Assembly: GCF_964204865.1 (NCBI RefSeq)
Contig: NC_135256.1
Location: forward strand, 23,526,703 to 23,590,702
From: Styela clava
Taxonomy: Eukaryota > Chordata > Ascidiacea > Stolidobranchia > Styelidae
Direction of reading: 5' to 3'
Length of the DNA stretch: 64,000 nucleotides
The first letter of the stretch is position 1. The number at the start of each line of letters is the position of its first letter. Below, in pieces: positions 47,954 through 59,494 of the stretch. The notes beneath the pieces were generated by a model. It was not told the DNA's origin and searched no databases. It saw only the letters and a program-made list of their open reading frames with translations. Position numbers and translations under genes: made by a program.

Positions 47954-49379
47954 CAGTGATGTCAAACTCATGGGTTTTCGAGAGCCGCATTGCATTTTGG
48001 AAATTGTAAAAAGGGCCGCAAACAGTTTTTGATCATGTATACTTGAAAGATAGTTTTAGTTTGTGACATATATTGTGATGCAACTAAACAGTGGGATTAA
48101 GTTTTATTATTTTCTTTAATTTCAAATGCAAATACATATTAATATTTGCATTCCACTATTATTGCAAGTTACTGTATTTATTACAAAAAATCATAAAATT
48201 CTATGTACAACCATCAAAATCATTTTTGAACAAGCTTTGGATAAGGAAAGAATAATACTTAATCTAAATATATGGACCTAAAATTAACAAAAATACTACA
48301 GTATAAACTCAATGTTTTTTTAATTACATTTGTCCTGACGTTTGGCATCTTTTATGTGTCACCAGCATACTAAGGCCAAGCTGAAATGATTTTATAGTAC
48401 CAACTCTAACTAACGAGGTCACATGATCATGGGTTAATCCGAATCTTTGCGAATGTTTAATTAATTCCAGTAATGCAAAAAAGTTACTTTTATCATTTCA
48501 TGTATAGATCAGTAAAAAAACAAATGACAGATTTTTTCGACAAGACATTTTGCGCCACATTGCGTGGCATAGGATCGCTTGCAATATTACTGATATTGAT
48601 TTTTAGTAACTAAGTCGTTGTATAATTATATCAATATACAAACACATGGAAATTTTCTGTTCGAAGTTGGTCTTCGAATTTGTCATATTGACCGCCGAGC
48701 TTATTGTGTTTTTTCATTGTACTGATGGAAATATGACAAATTAAACAATGTGCTTCAGAATTTTTGTGAAATGCAGAAATATTGCAACTCCCATTTTCTT
48801 CGAAAATGCCACCTTCTTCATGTACGTTGCGTTTAATTTAATCACTCAAGTGCAGTGTTCCCTCTAAGGTGTGCGCGCGCACACAGCTTTCAGAGGCCGC
48901 GCACACGCATAGATTTACTGCGCACAGACGTAGTTCGATGTAATGTAACAATGTGCTCGGTTGGCAGGTTGAGAAAGTTTGTTGTTGACCCATTACCCGG
49001 TTAGAACGCCAAAATTTATTCATTGGTTTTTGCACAAATATTAGTCATTTCCAAAAAAGTGCGCACACACCAAAATTTCTGCACACACATACTACAAAAA
49101 TTAGAGGGAACAGTGCTCAAGTGTTTCTCATTCAAGTATTCTTTTGCTAGCTTGATGTGTATTCTTAATTGGGTCAAAATGTGAACAAAAAAAAATCAAT
49201 TTTCCAAAACTACTTTCAGTAAATTGTTTTCTGTGTGAATAATCAATTTCACTTTAAAAGGTTTGAAAAATCTATTACATTTAGATAAAAAAAAAACTTC
49301 CAAAATACTATAACAATTATTGTTAGGCGTTCGAGGGCCGCACTGGAAGTTCTCTGGGGCCGCGAGTTTGACATCCCTG
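47954..49379. mobile_element. hAT-type element nested in P-element copy 2
   Basis: Same element as 32498-33683 in opposite orientation. Left end CAGTGATGTCAAACTCATGG, right end complement of CAGGGATGTCAAACTCGCGG. Flanking 8-mers GAATAGAT / ATCTAGAT are partly alike. It is longer than in copy 1 because of the MITE at 48853-49115. Confidence 0.82.
48853..49115. mobile_element. 263-bp MITE with perfect 8-bp target duplication
   Basis: The ends are CAGTGTTCCCTCTAA and TTAGAGGGAACAGTG (inverted, one mismatch). GCGCGCACAC-rich subterminal segments are present. CTCAAGTG is duplicated at 48845-48852 and 49116-49123. P copy 1 holds the empty site at 32750-32757. hAT-type by target length and ends. 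Confidence 0.93.
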
Positions 49380-50827
49380 ATCTAGATTGAAGTTGTCCAT
49401 ATATATAACAGTATTTTATCATAAATCATGATTATACCTTTTCCTGAATTTCTTCCATAGTACCACCAAAAGTTGACGAACCAAATATAACACAGGTGTA
49501 GTGAGTGACCCGTAATCCTCATTTTCCAAAGCTGTTTTAAGTATGGCTGGCGTGTTTTGTGCCTTTTTACAAATAAGACCGCTTATGCAATCTTACGCTT
49601 GGAATTTAGTTATTTTCCGCAAGCCCTTCAGGATGTGGGGGCCATACACAACTCTACCGGAGGGTCAAATGTCTTTGCATGCCTCCATAGGTTGTTCTTC
49701 TATTGCAAACATTTATGGAGTAGGGCCTACTCTAATTATATTTCTTGGAATCACACTGTCACTGATATGTCGCCAGACTTCTGATATCTCCCCTTCTGCT
49801 ACAGTTGTCCTGTGAATAAATAATAGGAAATTGAGGTTAGACGAATAGTTGAAAGTTTTGCTTAAGGTCGGCTTAATTTATTGATTGAGATACTTAATAT
49901 TTTTGCTATTACCTCTTGTGCTGCAGGAGTCTCACAATGCTTAGACAGGTTTGTCCTCTGAAGTAAGAGAGGAGATTTATTAATTTTCATTAAGAATAAA
50001 TAAAGCAGTCTATATGATTTAGAATGGAAAAGCTAATAAATCCAATATCCCATGTCTATGTAAAAAATGTTTTACTGAATTTGGTATATAAACCAACTAA
50101 TAAAAGGGTTTAGTCAGAAAATTACAAGCATTCGTGGCTCCAAATACTTGAGAGATCAGACTATACAATATAGACCGGTATGAGTGAAATGTTAGGTGAA
50201 CTTGTTAACCCTTTGATTCAATACGCAAATAAAAGTGAATGAGCAATAGTATGTTACAGCAATGAGTATATATTCTCACTGATTAAAAAAATCTAAATGG
50301 AGGTGCATGAACTATTTGAAAACATAAGGGGTAAGTAAATATGCAATTTCGGCAAATGGGCAACTACGTACCGTACTGAATTAATAACTTCGTAATATTT
50401 GACAAAAGCTGACTTTCCCACATGTACTTAACAGTGCGATGCCCGGGTGTGATATACAACAATAGTATTTACCTTACCTTTTTCCAATTTCTTTCTACTT
50501 CAACTTTACAAAATATCCAGAAAATCGACAACAACTGTCAAAGCAGGCACGAACACCATTCGTGCTATGCCTTGAAAGCAGCACACATCCGCTCGTTTTC
50601 GTCTCGTCAAGTATGTGCATTGGAGCGTGCTATCGAATACGATCTTCGGCCAAAAATGCCGGAGTTGCGCATCATGTTGTTTAATGTCATTGGTTGGAGT
50701 AACGTGTGTTTTCTGTCCTCACTTGTACAGCACTAGACAGGAGAGTTTAGTTAATTAATGGCGTGGTGGCATGCGTTGAAAACGAATTTCACGTTATCAC
50801 TTTGAAATAATCTTCAAGAGGACTGAA

Positions 50828-51718
50828 ATGGCTTCTCCTAAAGCTCCCAAACAATGGCAGCTTAGCAAGTTCGAGACTATCAACTCGTTCGAATTGTGGC
50901 GCCAGAACCTACTTTATATTCTTGCAATAGACAGCAACTTTAGTCAATTTCTCACTGTCGGATTCACCTGGGGGAAGAAAACCAAATCTTCGCCGTTAAG
51001 AGGTTTTACCGACGACAGCGAACAATTCGCAGAGGAGTCAAGAAGAACCGCTGTTCAGAAAAATACGACACTTGACCTTATGTGGGGACAAATAGCTAAT
51101 TTTTGTCCAGTCATCTCAAGAAATACGATTATTAAGAACTCAACTTCTTTGAATGACATATGGCAATCGATTCGTATGCACTATGGCTTTCACACAACCG
51201 GGGCACATCTGTTAGACTTCGCAAATTTCAAGCTCGAAATTGATGAGCGTCCTGAAGATTTGTTCCAGCGGCCGATGGCCTTTGTTGAAGACAATCTTTC
51301 CACAAGTGGAAGTGGCATTAAACACCACGACGTTGTTTTAACCGAAGATGAAGAGATGTCACCGACACTTGAAAATTTCATTGTTCTCCAGTGGCTTGTG
51401 TTACTCCACGAAGGCTTACCCAAGCTAGTGAAACAAAAATACGGTACGGAGCTTCGTACTCGTACACTTGCGTCAATCAAGCCGGAAATTTCAGCCGCTA
51501 TTGACTCTCTACTGAACGAACTAACTACCATTGAAGAAGTTAAGTTGCATGGACAACTTACAAGAGGGCCAACAATCGAAGACTTTCTGATCAAGTCGCA
51601 TCTAAGAACAAACATACTCGTATCAAAGAGTGTCCATATTGCAAGCTGGCTGGTTACACTTCGAACCACTTTCTCAGCAAGTGCCCAAAGTTGCCAGAAA
51701 GGGATCGTGAATATCTAA
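50828..51718 (+). pseudogene. Retrotransposon gag region
   Basis: Structural gag-like protein of the LTR element. It starts [20 protein letters not shown] shortly after the 5' LTR and the primer-binding site. A CX2CX8HX4C knuckle ([18 protein letters not shown]) is encoded at 51631-51684, but in the next frame, so a frame change at about 51600-51630 separates it from the main gag frame. The knuckle belongs to the same frame as the downstream protease. Confidence 0.75.
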
Positions 51719-54476
51719 CCAGAGCAAGATATAGTCAGGCAGAGAAGCCGCATGCTGACAGCGTCGACGCAGAGGTAAGAATTTGTTCTTTTTCAAATCT
51801 TACACACGCAAGACGCGTAGATATCAAACCAGCCCCCCTCCTAAAGATGTATTGTGGCAATCATATTGTCAGTGTCCTACTCGATACTGGGGCTGAGTCA
51901 AATTTGATATCGCATTCTTTGTCGAAAATTTTACATGTTAGCGTTACCAAAACTAAACAAAAAGTTCTTCAAGCTGATGGCACGTCGTATTTATCAATCT
52001 TAGGTGAAACGACGATTCACCTAAGTAGGGGTAAATTATCAGTTCCTTTCAATGCCTTGGTAATAGATAACTTGGACAATGAAATTATTGCCGGAACCCC
52101 CCTTTTATGATCGACAATGATATCACATTGCGTCCTGCTAAATCTACAATCAGTTTCCATAACGGCGAGCCATTTGACATTTCCGGGTTCTCAAATTTGA
52201 AAACCAATTGTTCCACAATGCATATTGCCCGCCATACTGGAAAAACCAAAGTATTGTGGCCTGGCGAGTCCCTTAAAGTACCACTACCATTCAGTTTGTA
52301 TAACGAAAGAGAACTTGCAATCGAACCTAGAGCATACCGTAATAGTATAGGCTTGAACTCCTGGATATCCCCCAGGATTGTCGAACTTGATGGTACCGAC
52401 TTATCAATTCACAACGACACCGATGAACCTAAAATTATTGGCCGCCATGACCATATAGCACAGATTTTGCCGGTGACCACAGTTTCCGAGAATCCAAACC
52501 CTAACTTGGCTATGGCACCGTGTCAACCGAACTCACGTACAGCTCCTTATTCGGAAGAAATACTAGTAGACCCTGAAAATATTCTTTCACCACAAATAAG
52601 ATCCAAATTTCGCACCTTGCATTTAAAATATGACAATACTTTTAACCCCATACCACCAGGTTATGATGGTGCTGTGGGCCGTTTTGAGGCAGTTGTAAAT
52701 ATGGGACCAGTACAGCCGCCACAACGCAAGGGTCGGATTCCTCAGTACTCTCGTGATAAACTAGTAGAATTACAACATAAATTCGATGAACTTGAAAGTG
52801 CGGGAGTATTCAGACGCCCCGAAGATGTAGGCGTAACAGTAGAATATTTGAATCCATCGTTTTTGGTGAAAAAGTCCAATGGGGGTCATAGACTAGTAAC
52901 GGCTTTCGCTGATGTGGGTAGATATAGTAAGCCCCAACCATCACTTTTACCAGACGTAGATTCGTAAAATTGCCTGTTGGGAATATATAATTGTATCAGA
53001 TCTGACCAGCGCCTTTTACCAAATTCCATTAAGCAAATCATCCATAAAATATTGCGGTGTTGTAACACCATTCCGAGGAGTAAGAGTATATTCTCGAAGC
53101 GCAATGGGAATGCCTGGTTCTGAGACGGCACTAGAAGAGCTCATGTGCCGGATATTGGGAGAATTTTCGAAAGAGGGTATAATTGCCAAAATAGCTGATG
53201 ACCTTTATTGCGGTGGTAATACTCCGGATGAATTATTTTCCAACTGGTCCAGAGTGCTTAAAGCTTTAACAGAGTCTGACATTTGTCTCTCACCGACAAA
53301 GACCATTATTTCTCCCAAAAACGCCACAATTCTCGACTGGGTTTGGAGTGGGGGAGTAATAAAGGCGTCTTCGCATAGAATCTCGGCACTATCTACGACA
53401 GAGATGCCTACGAAGGTAAAAGGACTTAGATCATTTCTGGGTGCTTACCGAGTTTTATCACGTGTAATACCAAACTGCGCAACCATATTATCCGATCTAC
53501 AAAAACTTACTGATGGCCGAAAATCACAAGATGATATCATTTGGACAGACTATTCGCGTGAACGCTTTAATCAAGCGCAATCTTATTTAGCTACTAACAA
53601 AGCAATAACTTTACCTAAACCGAGCGATTCGTTGTGGATAGTAACAGATGGTTCGGTTTCATACCCGGGAATAGGTGCATCACCAGAAATAGGAAGACCT
53701 ACCTTGCCGGATTTTTTAGCGCGAAGTTGAAATCCAGACAACTCACATGGATCCCATGTGAAATTGAAGCTTTGAGCATAGCATCAGCAATACGACATTT
53801 TTCTCCCTACATAATCCAGTCGGGTAAACGTGTTAAAATAGTGACTGATAGCAAACCATGCGTGCAGGCATACGAGAAACTTTGTCGAGGCGAATTTTCC
53901 GCAAGTCCCAGATTATCCACTATTTTATCGTCGATCAGTCAATTCCAGGCTTCCGTACAACACATAGCTGGGTCCAAAAATCTTATTTCTGACTTTGCCA
54001 GTAGAAACGCCCCTGAATGTCTTACAAAAAATTGTCAAGTATGTTTATTCATAGGACAACTGCAGCAATGCCCCGTTATACGTGAAACCTCTGTACATGA
54101 CATTTTAGCTGGACGAACTAACATGCCTTTTACTAGTAGGTCTTCGTGGAGATCGATACAAATGGAATGCCCTGATTTACGACGGGTCCACGCTCATCTT
54201 TCCCAAGGTACAAGACCGTCGAAAAAATTGACAGACATTAATGACGTGAAAAGGTATTTAAACTTTGCCTCAATTTCACACGACGGAATTCTTATTGCCC
54301 GTCGAACTCGTCCGTTTTCGCCTCAATATAATAGGATTATAACCCCCCGACAAATATGTAGCGGCTTGTTAACTGCTCTCCACATAAAATTAGGTCACCC
54401 AACGTCGCACCAAATGATGTCTGTTTTTAACAGATATTTTTTGCTTTGGATAGCACCAATATCATTAAACAGGTGA
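51691..54476 (+). pseudogene. Retrotransposon protease, reverse transcriptase and RNase H region, frame-broken
   Basis: Aspartic protease motif LLDTGAESNLIS at about 51880-51915. The RT N-terminal part continues in another frame from 52107 (AVGRFEAVVNMGPVQPPQRK, LVKKSNGGHRLVTAFADVG). The catalytic core follows after a break near 52965 (SDLTSAFYQIP, SAMGMPGSETALEELM, IADDLYCGG at about 53190). The RNase H part includes IVTDGSVSYPGIG, TWIPCEIEAL, IVTDSKPCVQAYEK and SDFASRNAPE. Frames change at about 52100 (C6/T4 run), 52965, 53680 and 54440 (T6 run). An inactive copy is likely, though homopolymer errors could explain two of the breaks. Confidence 0.85.
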
Positions 54477-55750
54477 CAAACTCTTGCCACCATTGTGCCT
54501 CGTTGAAAAAATTTGTCCATAAACCTTTGACGCAAAGCACTAGTGACCCACCAGCATCACTTGGCCGCGAATTCGCTGCCGACGTTTTTAAACGACAAGG
54601 ACAACTAATTTTGGTGATAAGGGAGACCGTGTCTTCGCTAACTAAAGCAAGCCTAATTGACAATGAACAGGAAGCATCCCTGCGAGACGCTATTATAACA
54701 TCATGCATTGAACTTGTTCCAATGGATGGTCCACATGCAATCATTCGCACTGATGCGGCTCCCGGATTCGTCGCATTATCTAAAAATAACACTCTCTCCT
54801 CAAATCGTATGTGTATTGAAATTGGTAGAATAAAAAATATAAATAAAAACCCAGTAGGCGAAAAAGCCGTTCAAGAAGTTGAAGAGGAATTGGTCCGTAT
54901 TCTCCCTCACGGCCAATTGATTACACCTGCAACGTTGTCCATTGCTGTTGCAAAATTAAATTCCCGTATCCGTACTCGAGGTTTATCTGCTAAAGAGATG
55001 TGGTTCCAACGTGATCAATTTACAATGAAACAATTGCCCATGGCCGACAGAGACTTAATCGCTAGCCAATACGCTTCTCGACTACTGAATCACAAATACA
55101 GCGTGAAAACTAAATGTCCTCGATACCCTGGGTCTACACCGCAGTTGTCGGTTGGGAATCTAGTGTATCTGTACTCTGATCGAAACAAAACGCGAGCACG
55201 AGACCGATACATTGTCGTTTCAGTAGAGGGAAGATGGTGTTACATCAGGAAATTTAAGGGTAATCAATTACGAAATCAATCTTATAAAGTAAAAGCTAGT
55301 GAATGCTACAAAGTGGACGATGAGTTCACAAATCGACCTATCAAACCACCTTTCGATATGGACGAAAATGACTGCGGCAAGGAGTATGATCTTCCCCTAA
55401 CTCCTACACCACGTCATAGTTCCAATGAATCGTACAAACCAAACTCCAGCCCCATGACTCCATCTCGTCCTTCTGCGACTGTAGTCGGTCAACACGATAT
55501 AAAAGAATCACGAGATTACCGGCAAAGAGATGTCGAAAATATTCCTAGAGACTTGCCTGTATGTGACGTCCCTATACCTGAACATGCCAACTCCGAGCCA
55601 AGTCAAGAAGTTCATCCACAAGACAATTCTGCTGGTCCAGTACCTGATTCAGCAGTTGCTGTACCATCCGATGTTCCAGAAGTGACACACCGTTTTCCAA
55701 GGCGTGAACGACGAAGACCGGCATATCTCCAAGACTATGAACTTGGTTAG
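54384..55750 (+). pseudogene. Retrotransposon integrase
   Basis: The HHCC zinc domain spans the frame change near 54440 (HIKLGHPTSHQMM then CHHCASL). Core acidic residues are plausible in LGREFAADVFKRQ, IIRTDAAPGFVAL and NPVGEKAVQEVEEELVRIL. A beta-rich C-terminal part follows (SVGNLVYLYSDRNKTRARDR, YIVVSVEGRWCYIRKFKG). A low-complexity Pro/Ser/acidic tail ends 434 codons at 55750. The 54446-55750 section is a continuous open frame. Confidence 0.82.
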
Positions 55751-55908
55751 GGCAGAGCATATTAATTATCACAGGCCAGAATAACGCCTTAATATGCTCT
55801 CGTGGCTTTGGTAGTCTACCCAATGCCACTAGTTAGATATCTATATCGTATGTATATAGTCATGACATATAAATCATTCGAATACAGGGGTGGAGGTGAA
55901 GGGGAGCA

Positions 55909-56102
55909 CGCCAGATTGGTACTGTAATGATTATTATGCTGTTTTCTGTTATTGTTGTGCGCACGTTCTTGATTACGTGATCTGTAGTTATGTGAATTTG
56001 TTTACGACAATACATTCGAGTCTCGGCTTCTGTTGGAGTAACGTGTCTTTTCTGTCCTCACTTGTACAGCACTAGACAGGAGAGTTTAGTTAATTAATGG
56101 CG
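55909..56102 (+). repeat. 3' LTR
   Basis: 194 bp, CGCCAGATTGGTACTG ... TTAATTAATGGCG, directly after the purine tract. It differs from the 5' LTR at three sites by eye (two in the GATCTGTAGTT(A/G)TGT(G/A)AA block and one in AACGTGT(C/G)TTTT). It is uninterrupted, so it preserves the site where the P element entered the other LTR. Confidence 0.9.
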
Positions 56103-57245
56103 CTGAAAATGATATTAAAATGTTCCTTAAAAATTTGGTAACAAATATTGCCTTGTTCCCACTTCCAAAAGTTGCACGTTTTACGGAAAAGACGCTTTTA
56201 CTACAAGAAATATGTGCTACGATCTGTCCTATATTCTCTACATTTTCGGCAATGAACAATGACTTCTGCATGACGTAACAATTGAATCGACTCAGCTGTT
56301 GGCGAGCGGATGAATATTAGTTATTACTGCTCGACCTTGCGTTGAGTTGGGCAGCCTTTCCATAGCCCTGTTTAGTTATTATTAGTTAAGTTATGCTAAG
56401 ACGTTGTTGAAAAATTTATAAGTAAGTTATTAAACACTTGTAGATCCTTACCACGGACATGGGCCGTGAGACGAAGCCTTGAACACGACCAGAAAATGAG
56501 TTTCGTAGCGCACATCTGGTAACTAAATAAATTTTTCAGTTTTGTGTGAAAATGAACATACTGAACTCATTACAGCTTGTTCCACAATCCTGATGCAAAA
56601 TTGAATATAAAAAGGTTCCCGGAAATTCAATACCCATAAGTTTACAACACATGTATGTATGTATGTATGTTTATTAGTCTCGTAGTAGTAAGCAGTATAA
56701 AAAATTGAAAATATTAATATTGGAGAAGGGACGCATGCACAAGACCGTACCGGCCTAAAATACAAATGTGCGACATGCACATTACATAAGAACTATGCAA
56801 TTCGAAATCAGACTTCCTCAGTCAATCATGATTTATTAGGTAGATTAAGAAAAATATGGCATACATGTAACCAACAACAAAAAATACTTTAATTGTGTGA
56901 CAAGAGTCGCGAGTGACTTCGAAAGCAGCGACACCAACAATGCTGATTCACATTAGCGAATAAATTTTATTTAATAACCACAAGCAATTTACAACAAGAA
57001 CAGCATAAAAAGCTACATCCATTTTATAGAAGCTATCAAACGTATTTATTTTTTAGCAATGAAGTCACAAATTAACATCGTGAGCACGAAAACACAAATA
57101 AATCAGTTATTTCTCACTTAGAAATTTACCGGAAAAGTCAAGAAAATTAAATGAATGTACAGTATGTACATAACATATTGAACAGAAATATTACAAGTAG
57201 TCTTTTTTTAGTTTATGTGGTTATGACCGCCATGTTCTCGGTCGA
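56103..57245. other. Region between LTR element and hAT relic, with LINE 3' scraps
   Basis: An ATGT microsatellite lies at about 56651-56670. The segment 56860-56970 (AATTGTGTGACAAGAGTCGC, AGCAGCGACACCAACAATGC) is a LINE 3' end related to those at 44.9 and 61.1 kb. A short frame at about 56105-56278 shows no known domain. Confidence 0.5.
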
Positions 57246-58847
57246 TTGATAGATGTTTTGAAGGTCATTGGTTGTCACGAGCTGTCCCTCCGGGGGCACG
57301 AACGGGCTGGCTCTTCTAATAGAGGGGTATTTTTGGATATGGTGGAATACACCGCATCCCTAGATACAGTATTGAGAGATCATCTTGATGCCGCAACTGT
57401 TTCGAAAGGGACATCTAAGGATATCCAAAATGATTTGCTCGACTCAATGTATAAAATTTATTTACAACATTTGGCTCTGGAAATTGAGAATTGCCAGTTC
57501 CTTTCGATTCAGTCTGACGAGACAACTGACATCACGTGCGTTTCCCAACTGGCTGTGATTTTTCGGTTTGTGAAAGATGGTAAACCCACCGAGAGATTTC
57601 ACAGCTTTGTACCAATCGTTGATCGCACGGCTTGCGGGATATCGGCTGTACCGAAAGAAGTGTTACAGCCCTACAACGCGACGTCAAAATTGATAGCTCA
57701 AACTTATGACGGCGCGGCAGTCATGAGTGGGTCGAAACATGGTGTTCAAGTTTATATAAAAGAAGATTTTCCTCGTGCGCATTTTTTACATTGTTATGCA
57801 CACCAATTTAACTTAACCTCGTTATTAAAAATATGTGTCTTGATACCCTCTCGTCCGTATATTTTTTGCAAATGTTTCGGGGTTTTCTTCATTTTTTTCC
57901 GTTTCTCCGAAGCGCTCTGACATCCTTCGCCAGATATGTAGCCGCCGTCTCCCAGCTTGTGCACCAACACGTTGAAACTTCCAATCACGCGTGGTGCAGG
58001 GCGTGTCCGAAATTAGGTCTGAGCTCATTGAGTGTTTCAATGGCATTCAGAGCTCTCCGGTTTGGGACGAACGCTCTGTGAGGGAGGCGGCAGGTCTAAA
58101 GCGTCTGCTAGAAGATGGTGAGTTTTCATTTTTTCTCGCTTTTTTCTCCACAATATTCTATCACGTGGATGTATTATACGGCGCATTGCAGTCAAGGCTA
58201 ATGGATGGAGCGTCTGTGCAGTCGTGTATTTCAGACTTCTGCGATGCTGTATCTCGTATCCGAGAAACAATAAAATACGACGACACATGGAGTGCTTCTT
58301 TACGCCGCGGGCAAACAACGCAGCGTTTGATTTTATCTGCAAAGGAATGCTGTCAAATAGGCGATCGTCTGCGCACTGAACACCTTGCCGCGTTCTCTTT
58401 AATGAACCCCAAAAATTTTTCAAAATTTGCACGTCAATTTTCCATCCATTTGTTGGCTACTGTCTCCAAATTTTACCCCATGATAAACGTGGGTAAATTG
58501 GAAAATGAATTGCGATGTATATACACCAATCAAACTTTTTTGAACATCACATCAACTTGCGCGCTCTATGGGTTCCTCATAGATAACACTCTAGTAACTA
58601 CCTCTGGGCGTCTGCAAACTTTCTGGACATCATTTTGACGACGCCTATTTCTTCCGCCGACGCAGAGCGAACATTCAGCACGCTGAAGCGTATTAAAACG
58701 TATCTCAGAAACACAATGAAGCAAGATAGATTAAATTCCTTGGCTGTTTTATCCATTCACAGAGATGTTATTTCTGGGATGCATGACTTTAATCAGCGCG
58801 TTATTGAGCATTTTAGGTTTTGTCTGCTTTCCCGAAGTTTCTGTTAA
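57246..58847 (+). pseudogene. hAT-superfamily transposase relic, DUF4371 (ZMYM1-like) type
   Basis: Transposase fragments in three frames. 57246-57800 has LSLRGHERAGSSNRGVFLDM and SIQSDETTDITCVSQLAVIF. It continues with AQTYDGAAVMSGSKHGVQ and HCYAHQFNLTS, the DUF4371 and DDE-core pattern. After a frame change near 57850 and an in-frame TGA at 57972-57974 (where family members have TRW), the protein continues at 57991-58620 (SELIECFNGI). The C-terminal dimerisation part is 58635-58847 (PISSADAERTFSTLKRIKTY, DRLNSLAVLSIH). It is dead in at least three places. No terminal inverted repeats were found. Confidence 0.85.
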
Positions 58848-59412
58848 TATGTCATTGTATTTATCTGGGTAAATATTGCCTTTCCTTTTGAAAGAGGTTT
58901 CACAATAAACTATGTCTATATTTATTAATCCCTTGACTTGGACCGGTTTTAAAGACACTTTCTTATCGTTAAAAATTGTCGCTTTTGCCGATTGGTTGTT
59001 ACCGATGGAATGGTTTTTATACTCATAAAATGATGGGAGAACTTACAGCGCTCATCCTGTCCCCGTAGATGGGGGTGACTTGGTCCCGCAGTAGCTTGCC
59101 CCGGTTGTCAAAATGACCACGCGCCGCCACTGGTTCGTTGCATATTAAGAAAACGCATTGCTCGTTTCCAAAATCCCTTGCTTCAGCCGAGTCGGGTGCG
59201 AAATTGGCCGTATATGTTTACTTGAGGTCTTTAATTCTTCAATACATATTTGATTTTGGGTTTCGAAGTATGGTACGCTGAAAGCATACAACTATGAGCA
59301 TATGCTTATTGGGAATGCATATCTATTAGACAGAAAACGTATCTACAGAACAGAATATGAACCAGTCGCCGAGAGGAGTGCGGTTATTTATGTATTTATT
59401 AATTGATATAAC

Positions 59413-59492
59413 ATGGGATTTACATATTCATCCAAGGGGAGAGGAAAGCCGAAAAGAAGGCCTAAATATATGGCGAACCACGGCCTATCTCA
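59413..59492 (-). repeat. SINE-A 3' end fragment
   Basis: GGGATTTACATATTCATCCA, GGGGAGAGGAAAGCCGA and ATATGGCGAACCACGGCC match the complement of the SINE tail. Confidence 0.65.
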
Positions 59493-59494
59493 AT

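Larger units (their letters stand above)
46648..50692 (+). mobile_element. P-element-like (THAP) DNA transposon, copy 2
   Basis: Inverted relative to copy 1 (31216-34963). Same exact ends, CAATGACATTAAACAACATG, with 7-bp target duplication GTTGGAG at 46641-46647 and 50693-50699. A THAP relic is at 46844-47011. It contains the same nested hAT (47954-49379), now carrying an extra 263-bp MITE. That explains most of its longer 4045 bp. Confidence 0.88.
46518..50763 (+). repeat. 5' LTR, interrupted
   Basis: The 130-bp left part ends at GTTGGAG (46641-46647). After the P element the same 7-mer is repeated (50693-50699) and the LTR resumes at 50700 with TAACGTGT, ending TTAATTAATGGCG at 50763. Confidence 0.88.
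46518..56102 (+). mobile_element. LTR retrotransposon, Ty3/gypsy-like, carrying a P element in its 5' LTR
   Basis: Order: 5' LTR (46518-46647 plus 50700-50763), primer-binding-site-like TGGTGGCATGCG at 50764, gag, protease, reverse transcriptase, RNase H, integrase, purine tract GGTGGAGGTGAAGGGGAGCA (55889-55908), 3' LTR (55909-56102). LTRs are 194 bp each and differ at three positions by eye. They end CGCCA ... TGGCG rather than TG ... CA. Only CTG is shared by the two flanks, so no clean target duplication is seen. Without the 4-kb P element the retrotransposon is about 5.5 kb. Confidence 0.88.

Noticed and set aside
49543-49815. Frame similar to 32151-32453, another apparent conserved pair
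   Set aside because: This is internal P-element DNA shared by the two copies. The frames are short, differ at their ends and show no domain.
50600-51718. Programmed frameshift between gag and pol
   Set aside because: The zinc knuckle, normally part of gag, is already in the downstream frame, and four more frame changes follow. A plain indel is more likely, though other copies should be checked.
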